This document shows positions 16,815 through 24,459 of a stretch of DNA of 47,200 bases, one piece after another (position 1 is the first letter of the stretch; each line of letters starts with the position of its first letter). The position numbers were made by a program, and so were the translations under genes. Source of the DNA: Oscillospiraceae bacterium (lineage in GTDB: Bacteria; Bacillota; Clostridia; Oscillospirales; Ruminococcaceae); assembly GCA_017521825.1 (NCBI GenBank), contig JAFXBK010000021.1:1-47200 (forward strand). Direction: 5' to 3'. Under the pieces are notes generated by a model. That model worked only from the letters and a program-made list of their open reading frames with translations, had not been told where the DNA came from and searched no databases.

Positions 16815-17375
16815 TTGGAAGATTCCGGAATAATCAAACTTTATTTCGACAGAAACGAAGAAGCAATTCCAGCAACGGCGGAAAAATACGGTGCATACTG
16901 CATGACTGTTTCAAAAAATATCCTTGGAAACAACGAGGATGCGGAAGAATGTGTTAACGATACATATCTCGTTGCATGGAATACAATTCCGCCGCAGATT
17001 CCGAAAATTCTTTCTTTATTCCTCGGAAAAATAACCCGCAATCTTTCACTCAATCTTTACAGAAAGAAAAACGCAGAAAAACGGGGCGGAGGAGAATATG
17101 ACGCGGTTCTTGACGAAATTGCGGAAATTGTTTCGGGAAAGGAAAATACGGAGGAGGATTTTGAACGAAAAGAACTTATTTCGGCAATAAATTCTTTTCT
17201 CGGAATCCTTGATGAAGAAAAAAGAAGTATTTTCATCTGCCGATATTGGTATTTTGACAGTGTTGAGGATATTGCCGAAAGATTTGGCAAAAAAGAAAGT
17301 TCGGTCTATTCTTCACTTGAACGCACTTTGAAAAAACTTAGAAAATATCTTGCGGAAAGGGGTTTTGAAATATGA
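16815..17375 (+). CDS. Sigma-70 family RNA polymerase sigma factor (ECF-like)
   Basis: The 186-residue product has a sigma region 2 (CMTVSKNILGNNEDAEECVNDTYLVAWNTIPP, about residues 29-60) and a region 4 helix-turn-helix (DSVEDIAERFGKKESSVYSSLERTLKKLRKYL) at the C-terminus. It would direct RNA polymerase to a small regulon. Several GTG codons lie upstream, but AAAGGAG at 16800-16806 is eight bases before the TTG at 16815, which gives the family-typical start EDSGIIKLYF. The stop overlaps the next gene as ATGA, pairing it with a membrane protein that is the likely anti-sigma factor. Confidence 0.85.
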   Translation: MEDSGIIKLYFDRNEEAIPATAEKYGAYCMTVSKNILGNNEDAEECVNDTYLVAWNTIPPQIPKILSLFLGKITRNLSLNLYRKKNAEKRGGGEYDAVLDEIAEIVSGKENTEEDFERKELISAINSFLGILDEEKRSIFICRYWYFDSVEDIAERFGKKESSVYSSLERTLKKLRKYLAERGFEI

Positions 17376-18184
17376 AAAAAGAAGAATTTATCGACCTTCT
17401 TGAAGATATTGACGAAGATTATATTTTGAAAGCCCATGAATCGCAAAAAAAAGGAAAAGTTATTTCCTCTAAAAAATGGTTTGCGCTTATTGCGGCAATC
17501 ATAATTCTCGGAGCTTTTGCAACGGTTGTTGCGGCAAAACCGGAATACCGGATATTTTTTGAAGAAACGGAGCTTGAAAGTGAAAAGGCATATTTTGTAT
17601 GTTCCGAACTTGAAAAATTTTCTTCCGGCGATTTTTCCGAAGACATAAAAACTGTGGAAAAAGAGATAGCGCGCCAATACCGGGATTATGAACTTTATAT
17701 GAGTAGTTTTCCCGGACATTGGTACAGACATTTTTCTTCCGCTTCCGAAGCAAAGGAATTTATCGGATTTGAAAAGTTTTCGGTTCCAGAAATCGGAATC
17801 CCGGAAAGGGATTTTTGCATTTCCGCTTATGGAGATTCTTCGGGCAAAATATCGCACATAAGGGCGGAATTTTTCTATCTTGATACGGAAAACGGATATC
17901 TTGGAATACAGATTTTTGCGGATGCGCTTACGGAAAATTTTGAAGAAGATTTTTTCCAAAGCGATATATTATCCGAGGAAGAATACCAAACGGTCAGGGA
18001 AACTTTAAACAGAAAGAAAACGAAATTTTATATTTTTGACGGAGAAATTTCCCAAACAGGAAACAGAAGAACGGAGATGTTTTTTGTAAAAAAAGGAGTT
18101 CTTTATTATGTAAACTTTGCTTTTTCTGAAGAAAAAACCGAAAAAGCGGAAGATATCATACAGAAAGTCTTAAAGTTTTATTAA
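17372..18184 (+). CDS. Single-pass membrane protein, probable anti-sigma factor
   Basis: The 270-residue product has a short acidic cytoplasmic N-terminus (MKKEEFIDLLEDIDEDYILKA), one membrane helix at about residues 36-54 and a roughly 215-residue extracytoplasmic domain without a recognised family. Translation is coupled to the sigma gene by a four-base overlap. That arrangement, and the cytoplasmic segment-helix-outer domain topology, fit a sigma-factor partner that responds to an external signal. The assignment comes from context; no zinc anti-sigma motif is visible. Confidence 0.65.
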   Translation: MKKEEFIDLLEDIDEDYILKAHESQKKGKVISSKKWFALIAAIIILGAFATVVAAKPEYRIFFEETELESEKAYFVCSELEKFSSGDFSEDIKTVEKEIARQYRDYELYMSSFPGHWYRHFSSASEAKEFIGFEKFSVPEIGIPERDFCISAYGDSSGKISHIRAEFFYLDTENGYLGIQIFADALTENFEEDFFQSDILSEEEYQTVRETLNRKKTKFYIFDGEISQTGNRRTEMFFVKKGVLYYVNFAFSEEKTEKAEDIIQKVLKFY

Positions 18185-18202
18185 GATTCCCTGTAGGATA
18201 TT

Positions 18203-18246
18203 GCACCTCCTTTTTCTTCATGTTAATATGAAGAAAAAGGAGGTGC
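18203..18246 (+). promoter_or_regulatory. Perfect 19-bp inverted repeat covering a ribosome binding site
   Basis: The arms 18203-18221 and 18228-18246 are exact reverse complements around a six-base loop GTTAAT. The 3' arm contains AAAGGAGGTG, the Shine-Dalgarno site of the gene at 18254. No T-run follows, so it is not an ordinary terminator. If transcribed, the hairpin would hide the ribosome site. Confidence 0.8.
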
Positions 18247-18253
18247 CGCAGAA

Positions 18254-18871
18254 ATGGAATTTATCTTCAAACCGGAAAAACTTACGGAAGACCTTTTCTA
18301 CCAGATTTCGGAAGCTGTTGCAAAACGAACCGAAATTTTTTCAAGGAAAAAATTCCCCGGACTTTGGGAAAAAACGGACGCGCTGAACGCAAAAAATCTT
18401 TCTGCGCCGGCGCTCAAAAAGCGCGTAAGGTTAAGAAGGTTTTACGGAATAATCTGCATTGCCCTTGGAATTTTTCTTTTTGTTCCCGGCCTTATGAAAC
18501 CATCCGAACTTGCGGTTCCGCTTTTTGTCGGTGCCGCGGCGATAATTTTCGGAATTTCGGCGGTAATTCCACGAAAAACAAATGAGGAAAAATTTTATAA
18601 AAAAGCAAAAAAACTTGCAAAAGCAATAAATTCATCGCTTAAACCCGGCGATACGGTTGTTTTTAACGAGGAAGGAATTTTCGAAAACGGCGGTGCGCTG
18701 ATGAAATATGAAGAGCTCGAAAACGTTATCGAAAACCGGAGCATTTTCCTCGTTTGCGACGGAAAACTTATAATGGTTCTTCGGAAAACGGATATGGTTA
18801 TCGGAAATCCGGAAGAATTCAGAAATTTTGCGGAGGAAAAAACAGGAAAAAATTTTTATAGCTGCAACTGA
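18254..18871 (+). CDS. Two-helix membrane protein with YcxB-like C-terminal region
   Basis: The 205-residue product has an amphipathic N-terminal part, two membrane helices at about residues 63-80 and 87-105, a Lys-rich stretch and a C-terminal beta-rich domain. That domain (GDTVVFNEEGIFENGGALMKYEELENVIE and FLVCDGKLIMVLRK) resembles the YcxB-like family, whose function is unknown. The ribosome site is near-perfect (AAAGGAGGTG) but lies in a strong hairpin, so expression may be conditional. It follows the anti-sigma gene by 69 bases, may share its transcript and ends at a clear terminator. Confidence 0.7.
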   Translation: MEFIFKPEKLTEDLFYQISEAVAKRTEIFSRKKFPGLWEKTDALNAKNLSAPALKKRVRLRRFYGIICIALGIFLFVPGLMKPSELAVPLFVGAAAIIFGISAVIPRKTNEEKFYKKAKKLAKAINSSLKPGDTVVFNEEGIFENGGALMKYEELENVIENRSIFLVCDGKLIMVLRKTDMVIGNPEEFRNFAEEKTGKNFYSCN

Positions 18872-18873
18872 TA

Positions 18874-18898
18874 AAGGCGCCCTTCGGGCGCCTTTTTT
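18874..18898 (+). terminator. Terminator after the YcxB-like gene
   Basis: AAGGCGCCC pairs with GGGCGCCTT around TTC, followed by six Ts. Confidence 0.88.
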
Positions 18899-18929
18899 GA
18901 CATATTTTTCTGCTTTTTTGCGGTATATT
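18897..18929 (+). promoter_or_regulatory. spoIIE promoter with 21-bp spacer
   Basis: TTGACA (18897-18902) and TATATT (18924-18929) are both close to consensus but 21 bp apart. The Bacillus spoIIE and spoIIG promoters also have over-long spacers and need Spo0A-phosphate to be used by sigma-A. No clear Spo0A box was picked out by eye. Confidence 0.45.
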
Positions 18930-18967
18930 GTTTTTATAAAACAACGTAAAGGAGCTTTTTAAATAAA

Positions 18968-21277
18968 ATGACGGAAGTTAAAACAAAATCTTTTGCAGTA
19001 AAAATGCCAAAGATGCTCAAAACCGCGGCACCGGATTTTTTGAGTATGGCGATTTGGACTTTACTTTGCTTTGCGGCCTCCAAAACATTCCTTTTCGGAA
19101 AAATTGCGCCTTTCGGGGTTGCGGCGGCATCTTCTGCCAAAAGGAACTGCGCTTTGCCGGCGGCTCTGGGCGCTATTTTGGGTTATGTTTTTTCGGAAAG
19201 TCCGGAAAACACCCTTCGCTACGTTGCGGCGGTGCTCATGGTTTTGGGAACAAAGCTGGTTTTTGAAAGGTTTGCAAGCGGAGATATACTTTCGGTGCTC
19301 ATAGCCGGCGGCGCAACGGCTTTTTCGTCCTTTGGCTATGCGGCCATGACGGTGATTTCCGGTTACGGAAGTGCGTTGGCGCTGGCGGAAACCTTGCTTT
19401 GCGCCGGGGCGGCTTATTTTTTTAAAAGAAGCGGAAAGGCATTTGAGCACGGAAAACCGCTTTCCCTGATTTCTTCCGGCGACCGGGCCTGCCTTATTAT
19501 GACCGCGGCGATTGTTGCCGCTTCCTTTTCCGGAATAACCTTTGGAAAAATAAATCTTGGCGGAATTGCTGCGGCTTTTGCGGTGATGTTCGCCGCGGAA
19601 TACGGAAGGGAAAACGGCGGTTCCGTCGCCGGAGTTGCGGTTGGAACAATCTCCGCGCTTACCGCCGGAACTTTTGATTTCAGCGTTGCGGGGTATGCCG
19701 CAGGCGGCCTTGTTGCGGGGATTTTTGCGGTTTTCGGAAAAATCGGCTGTGCCCTTGCGTTCATTACAATAAGGGTTATGGTTTGCCTTATTGTTTCGGA
19801 ATATCCGGATTTTATTCCGGTTTACGAATCGGTGATAGCGGCGGGAATTATGATGCTCATTCCGGAAAAAACAGGGAAATTTGTTTCCTCAATAGCGCGT
19901 TTTTCGGAAGATTCGGCGGATTTTGCAACGGTAAAAGACCTTGTCCTTTCAAAAATCGGAAGGGCGGCGGATGGACTTTTGGATATTGCCACGGCCACAA
20001 AAAAGGTTGCAAAATCGATCGAAAGGGAAAACACCGAGGGAATGAGCACGGTGCTCAACAAATCCGCCGAGGATAACTGCCGCCTGTGCTCAAAAAGCGG
20101 GATCTGCTGGCAGGATAAATATTCCGAAACGGCGGAGGCTTTTTACGAAATGGGCCTTGCGGCAAAGGAAAGGCGCAATCCGAATTTTAAGGAAGAATTT
20201 TCCGAAAGATGCGTCCGCAGGGAACAGCTTATAGAAAGCGTTAAAGAAAACCACAAAAAAGCTTCCGAAAAAAATTCCGCAGAGAGAAAATTCAGGAATA
20301 TCCGCGAAGTTGTTACGGACCAGTTTGACGGAACCGCGCTTTTGCTTCGGGATATTGCCGCGGAAGCGGCAACGGTTAAAAGCGTTGATAAAAAGCTTTC
20401 CCTTGCGGTAAAAAACGTTTTTGAGGGAAGAAACATTCCGCTTTTTGCCTGCACCTGCTATTATACGACGGAAGGCTGTGTTAATATTGAGGTTTCCGGC
20501 GCGAAGGAAAGGATGAAAAAACTGGATTTACCTTTGGTAACGGAAGAACTTTCGGATATTTGCGGCTGTGACCTTGCAAAACCGGTAAAAAGGGATACCG
20601 AAAACGCAAGAAGACTTGTTTTTTGTGAAAAACCGCTTTTGGAAGCAAAGTTCGGAAAGGTTTCGATAAACGCCGCCGGCGAAAAATTTTGCGGCGACTG
20701 TGAGGAACATTTTATTGACCAATACGGATGCGCCCATATGATTTTAAGCGACGGAATGGGAAGCGGCGAGCACGCCGCGCTGGATTCAATGATGACGGCG
20801 GGGCTTGTTGCAAGAATGATAAGGGCGGGTTTTCGGTTCGGGCCGGCGATAAAGCTTGTTAATTCCGCGCTTCTTTTGAAATCCGAAGAAGAATCCCTTG
20901 CAACGGTGGACGCCTTTTCCATAAATTTATATACTGGTTCCGCAAATTTTTATAAAGCCGGGGCGGAAGCTTCCTTCGTTCTTAAAAACGGCAGGGCTTC
21001 GAAGGTGGAAAACGCTTCATTTCCTGCCGGAATTCTTGGCGGCGCGGAATTTGAACAAAGCAGTATGCATCTTGGCGAAGGGGACGTGGTAGTTCTTCTT
21101 ACGGACGGCGCAACCTCTTCCGGAAGCGATTGGGTCCCTTCGGAACTTAAAAGCCTTGCGGAAAAGGAACCGGAGGAAATTGCTTCCGAAATTGCCGAAA
21201 CAGCTTTAAAGCGACGGTGCGACGGCCATTCGGACGATATTACCGTTGCGGTGGTAAAGATTGTTTCAGGATATTAA
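18968..21277 (+). CDS. spoIIE: Stage II sporulation protein E (membrane PP2C phosphatase)
   Basis: The 769-residue product has a long N-terminal membrane region of about ten helices (residues 30-310), a central cytoplasmic region with cysteines (CRLCSKSGICW, about 370-380), and a C-terminal PP2C phosphatase domain with SDGMGSGEHA (Asp595), LLTDGATSSGSDW and GHSDDITVAVVKI. SpoIIE dephosphorylates SpoIIAA to release sigma-F in the forespore and also acts at the polar septum. The length is slightly below the Bacillus protein. The ribosome site AAAGGAG is at 18948-18954. The gene marks a spore-forming lineage, though it alone does not prove sporulation. Confidence 0.93.
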   Translation: MTEVKTKSFAVKMPKMLKTAAPDFLSMAIWTLLCFAASKTFLFGKIAPFGVAAASSAKRNCALPAALGAILGYVFSESPENTLRYVAAVLMVLGTKLVFERFASGDILSVLIAGGATAFSSFGYAAMTVISGYGSALALAETLLCAGAAYFFKRSGKAFEHGKPLSLISSGDRACLIMTAAIVAASFSGITFGKINLGGIAAAFAVMFAAEYGRENGGSVAGVAVGTISALTAGTFDFSVAGYAAGGLVAGIFAVFGKIGCALAFITIRVMVCLIVSEYPDFIPVYESVIAAGIMMLIPEKTGKFVSSIARFSEDSADFATVKDLVLSKIGRAADGLLDIATATKKVAKSIERENTEGMSTVLNKSAEDNCRLCSKSGICWQDKYSETAEAFYEMGLAAKERRNPNFKEEFSERCVRREQLIESVKENHKKASEKNSAERKFRNIREVVTDQFDGTALLLRDIAAEAATVKSVDKKLSLAVKNVFEGRNIPLFACTCYYTTEGCVNIEVSGAKERMKKLDLPLVTEELSDICGCDLAKPVKRDTENARRLVFCEKPLLEAKFGKVSINAAGEKFCGDCEEHFIDQYGCAHMILSDGMGSGEHAALDSMMTAGLVARMIRAGFRFGPAIKLVNSALLLKSEEESLATVDAFSINLYTGSANFYKAGAEASFVLKNGRASKVENASFPAGILGGAEFEQSSMHLGEGDVVVLLTDGATSSGSDWVPSELKSLAEKEPEEIASEIAETALKRRCDGHSDDITVAVVKIVSGY

Positions 21278-21305
21278 AGCGTTAAAAAAATTTTTTAAAA
21301 AAGGG

Positions 21306-21334
21306 TTGACATTGTCTTTAAAGGGGTATATAAT
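21306..21334 (+). promoter_or_regulatory. Consensus promoter of the metNIQ operon
   Basis: TTGACA at 21306-21311 and TATAAT at 21329-21334 are exactly 17 bp apart, just upstream of the T-box leader. Confidence 0.85.
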
Positions 21335-21340
21335 GCACTC

Positions 21341-21621
21341 ATTAAGCTAAATATTCGAAAGACAATGAAGAGAAGAGTAGGCACAGGATGCGGCCACAGA
21401 GATTTCCCGCTTGCTGAAAGGGAAACGAACAGATCGTGCTGAAGATGGCCTTGGAGTTGCGCACCGAGCCTTTTTAAGGTAAGGCTGCGACGGGTTTCGC
21501 CCGTTAAAGCGATAGGGTATGGCTGTACCCGATGAGGTTTCCAAAGTGATGCGGAAACGAAAAAAGGTGGTAACACGTGAGTTTTATGCTCTCGTCCTTT
21601 AAAAGGACGGGAGCTTTTTTA
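21341..21621 (+). ncRNA. T-box riboswitch, probably methionine-specific
   Basis: The leader contains a Stem I start (AATGAAGAGAAGAGTAGG), the T-box AAGGTGGTAACACG at 21565-21578, and a terminator (GCTCTCGTCC/GGACGGGAGC plus T-run, 21589-21620) that overlaps the antiterminator. A plausible specifier ATG (Met) lies in CTGAAGATGGCC at 21445-21447. The TGGT of the T-box can pair with an ACCA tRNA end. Uncharged tRNA-Met would prevent termination and switch on the transporter genes downstream. The specifier was placed by position, not by folding. The stretch 21278-21640 holds only this element and its promoter. Confidence 0.85.
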
Positions 21622-21660
21622 TATCCCGTCGAAAGGAAAAAATTAAGGAGAAGATAAGTC

Positions 21661-22419
21661 TTGATACGTATTGAAAACCTGTCAAAAATATTTAAAACTT
21701 CGGAAGAAGTTCATGCTCTTCGCGGTGTTTCAACCCACGTTGAAGCGGGAGATATCTTTGGCGTGATCGGTATGAGCGGTGCCGGTAAATCAACGCTCCT
21801 TCGCTGCATTGCCCAGCTTGAAAAACCGACCGGCGGTGCAATTTATATTGAAGGTAAAAATATAACCGAACTTTCCGGAAAAGAAAACATCGAACTTAGA
21901 AAAAGAGTCGGCGTTATTTTCCAGGGATATCATCTTCTGATGCAAAGAACGGTTCGCGATAACATCGCGTTTCCTCTTGAACTCAGCGGAGTTAAAAAGG
22001 AAGAAAGATATAAAAGGGTTGAAGAACTTCTTTCCCTTGTCGGCCTTGAAAGCAAAGCGGATGCATATCCTTCCCAGCTTTCCGGCGGCCAGATGCAAAG
22101 AGTTGCAATAGCAAGAGCCCTTGCGAACAATCCTTCGATTCTTCTTTGCGACGAACCCACTTCCGCACTGGATTCCCTTACAACAAAAGCAATTCTTAAA
22201 CTTCTTAAAGATATCAACGAAAAGCTCGGCGTAACAGTTTTTATAATCACTCACGAAATCGGCGTTGTAAAATCCATCTGCCGTCACGTGGCTGTAATAA
22301 ATGAGGGCGAACTTGTTGAACAGGGAGCCACCGAAGAAGTTCTTTCCAACCCGAAGCACCATGCAACGGAGCTTCTTCTCGGAATCTCCAACATCGCCGA
22401 AGGAGGTGATGCCGAATGA
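21661..22419 (+). CDS. metN: Methionine ABC transporter ATP-binding protein
   Basis: The 252-residue ATPase drives methionine uptake with MetI and MetQ. It has Walker A GMSGAGKST (37-45), Q-loop at Gln88, signature LSGGQ (140-144), Walker B ILLCDEP (160-166) and switch His198. Ordinary MetN is about 340 residues and ends in a NIL (ACT-like) domain that binds methionine and inhibits transport; this protein stops right after the ATPase core and lacks it. The start is TTG at 21661, ten bases after AAGGAG. Control by methionine may therefore rest on the T-box alone. It overlaps metI by four bases. Confidence 0.92.
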   Translation: MIRIENLSKIFKTSEEVHALRGVSTHVEAGDIFGVIGMSGAGKSTLLRCIAQLEKPTGGAIYIEGKNITELSGKENIELRKRVGVIFQGYHLLMQRTVRDNIAFPLELSGVKKEERYKRVEELLSLVGLESKADAYPSQLSGGQMQRVAIARALANNPSILLCDEPTSALDSLTTKAILKLLKDINEKLGVTVFIITHEIGVVKSICRHVAVINEGELVEQGATEEVLSNPKHHATELLLGISNIAEGGDAE

Positions 22420-23084
22420 TGGAATTCTTTATGGAATATAAAGAGATGCTTTTTGAAGGAACCTATGAAACCTTGCTCATGACCTTCGCATCAACGATTT
22501 TTGCTTACATAATCGGTCTTCCACTCGGCGTTACAATGGTAATAACCGATGCCCACGGCATCAACCCCCATAAAACGCTTAACACGGTTCTCGGAACCGT
22601 AATCAATATCGGCCGTTCCATTCCGTTCGTAATCCTTATTGTTGCGGTTATCCCGCTTACAAGATTTATCGTCGGAAAAGCAATCGGACCGGTTGCGGCG
22701 ATTGTTCCGCTTACAATTGCGGCGGCGCCTTTCGTAGCAAGAATGGTCGAAACAGCGCTCCAGGAAGTTGACCCCGGCGTTGTTGAAGCGGCAAAAACCA
22801 TGGGTGCCACAAACAACCAGATTGCGCTTAAAGTGCTCCTTCCGGAAGCGGTACCTTCCCTCATAAGAGGATTTTCAATCACTACAATAACCCTTATCGG
22901 TTATTCGGCAATGGCAGGTGCCTTCGGTGCCGGCGGACTTGGCGATATCGCAATCCGCTATGGTCACCACCGCTATCAGGCGGACGTTATGTGGGTAACC
23001 GTCGTGCTTATAGTCGTAATCGTTCAGGCAATTCAGATGTGCTTTGAACTTGCGGCGAAAAAAATTGATAAAAGAAACAAGTAA
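22416..23084 (+). CDS. metI: Methionine ABC transporter permease
   Basis: The 222-residue membrane subunit has five hydrophobic helices and the cytoplasmic coupling segment EAAKTMGATNNQIALKVLLPEA that contacts the ATPase. It matches MetI (GRSIPFVILIVAVIPLTRFIVG and GYSAMAGAFGAGGLGDIAIRYG are typical). The ATG overlaps the metN TGA, and AAGGAGGTGATG lies nine bases upstream within metN. It forms the membrane channel through which methionine is imported. Confidence 0.95.
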   Translation: MMEFFMEYKEMLFEGTYETLLMTFASTIFAYIIGLPLGVTMVITDAHGINPHKTLNTVLGTVINIGRSIPFVILIVAVIPLTRFIVGKAIGPVAAIVPLTIAAAPFVARMVETALQEVDPGVVEAAKTMGATNNQIALKVLLPEAVPSLIRGFSITTITLIGYSAMAGAFGAGGLGDIAIRYGHHRYQADVMWVTVVLIVVIVQAIQMCFELAAKKIDKRNK

Positions 23085-23105
23085 TCAATAAAAGGAGAAA
23101 AAACC

Positions 23106-23906
23106 ATGAAAAAGATTATTGCTATTGCACTTGCACTCGTTCTCGTTCTCAGCTTTGCAGCATGCTCTTCTGAATCCGATGAAAAAACCATTAAAGTAGG
23201 CGCTTCCCCTGCTCCTCACGCAGAAATCCTTGAAGTTGCAAAAGAAGTTCTTGCAAAAGACGGCTGGACCCTTGAAATCGTAGAATTCACCGACTACGTT
23301 CTTCCTAACGAAACCCTTACCGCAGGCGAAATCGACGCTAACTACTTCCAGCATACCCCTTACCTCGAAACCTATAACGCAGAAAAAGGCACCGATATCG
23401 TTTCCGCCGCTGTTATCCATTACGAACCCCTCGGAATCTATCCCGGAAAAACCGCTTCCCTTGACGCAATCGCAGACGGCGCAACCATTGCTGTTCCCAA
23501 CGACGGTTCCAACGAAGCTCGCGCACTCTATCTCCTCCAGGACCTCGGCCTTATCACCGTTGATAACACCAACGGCTTCAACATCACCGTAAACGATATT
23601 GTTGATAACCCCAAAAACCTTGACATCATCGAAGCAGAAGCTGCACAGCTTCCCAACATCCTTGCTGACGTTGACTTCGCAGTAATCAACGGTAACTATG
23701 CAATCGGCGCAGGAATTGACGGAACCGTTCTTGAAACCGAAGCAAAAGATTCCGACGCAGCACAGATTTACGGCAACATCATCGCAGTAAGAAACGGCGA
23801 AGAAGCAACCGAAAAAACCCTTGCTCTTGTTGAAGCAGTTTGCTCCGAAGAAGTTCGCGCATTCATCGAAGAAACCTACGGCGTTTCCGTTGTTCCGGTT
23901 TTCTAA
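23106..23906 (+). CDS. metQ: Methionine-binding lipoprotein
   Basis: The 266-residue NlpA/MetQ-family protein has a lipoprotein signal (VLSFAAC, lipid-linked Cys20), then KVGASPAPHAEIL, DYVLPNETLTAGEIDANYFQHTPYLE and VPNDGSNEARALYLLQD, the usual methionine-binding segments. It captures methionine outside the membrane and delivers it to MetI. The ribosome site AAAGGAG is about eight bases before the ATG, 21 bases after metI. It uses more preferred codons than its neighbours, consistent with high expression, and is followed at once by a terminator. Confidence 0.95.
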   Translation: MKKIIAIALALVLVLSFAACSSESDEKTIKVGASPAPHAEILEVAKEVLAKDGWTLEIVEFTDYVLPNETLTAGEIDANYFQHTPYLETYNAEKGTDIVSAAVIHYEPLGIYPGKTASLDAIADGATIAVPNDGSNEARALYLLQDLGLITVDNTNGFNITVNDIVDNPKNLDIIEAEAAQLPNILADVDFAVINGNYAIGAGIDGTVLETEAKDSDAAQIYGNIIAVRNGEEATEKTLALVEAVCSEEVRAFIEETYGVSVVPVF

Positions 23907-23921
23907 TCAAAGATTAATAAA

Positions 23922-23952
23922 AAAGAGCCGCTCGAAAGAGCGGCTCTTTTTG
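23922..23952 (+). terminator. Terminator of metNIQ
   Basis: AAGAGCCGCTC pairs with GAGCGGCTCTT around GAAA, followed by a T-run. Confidence 0.88.
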
Positions 23953-24006
23953 TTCAAAAGTTTTTGTTAATACCGGGTTTTGTTCACTAAACTCTATAAA
24001 TTAGAA

Positions 24007-24034
24007 TGTAGGGGCGGATATTATCCGCCCGTTT
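24007..24034 (+). repeat. GC-rich hairpin repeat, diverged copy
   Basis: TGTAGGGGCGGAT then ATCCGCCC and Ts forms a short hairpin of the same design as the units at 4823 and 28430 but with a different stem. It opens a repeat mosaic (24007-24413) that occupies the 500-base gap after metQ. Confidence 0.6.
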
Positions 24035-24065
24035 TGCTGTAGGAAATGTTTTGTCCGTTCCGCGT

Positions 24066-24113
24066 TAGCCTTCCCTTGGGAGAAAATGTCAGCCGCAGGC
24101 TGACGGAAGAAGG
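24066..24113 (+). repeat. Short hairpin repeat (CCTTCCC...GGAAGAAGG)
   Basis: CCTTCCCTTGGGAG, then an inner CAGCC/GGCTG hairpin and GACGGAAGAAGG. It belongs to the same broad class as the hairpins at 37584, 37672 and 40346. Confidence 0.5.
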
Positions 24114-24123
24114 ATATCCTGGA

Positions 24124-24413
24124 GGCTCCCTTGTAAAAGGAGGTGGTACTTGCGAAGCAAATGACGGAGGGATTCTTTTGTTTTATGTACCCCCATTTCT
24201 TTGACAGCGCAAAGAAACGGCGGTACCCGCCAAAGAAACGCCTTCTAACCCCTGCAGTTTGCTCCCGCAAACGCTGTCCCCTTATCAAAGGGGACTAAAA
24301 CGCACCACCAAAAAAACGGCGATTTCTATTCCTAACCGCCATCGTTCAGGCCGACGGCGGTTTTTATTTTAATTTTTCAGCTCGGTTATGATTGTCCCAT
24401 CTAAAAAAGGAAG
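24124..24413 (+). repeat. About 290-bp dispersed element, copy A
   Basis: This stretch matches the reverse complement of 34537-34827 over nearly its whole length: GGCTCCCTTGT start, GACGGAGGGATTCTTT, CCCCTGCAGTTTGCTCCCGC, the GTCCCC/GGGGAC hairpin, an AACCGCC/GGCGGTT hairpin, CAGCTCGGTTATGATT and a CTAAAAAAG end. A middle segment of about 60 bases differs. No credible coding frame is present, so it looks like a non-autonomous element. Confidence 0.8.
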
Positions 24414-24459
24414 AGTACTTATTTTTGAAGGACTATTAAAAGAGCGGCTTTTTTGTTGC

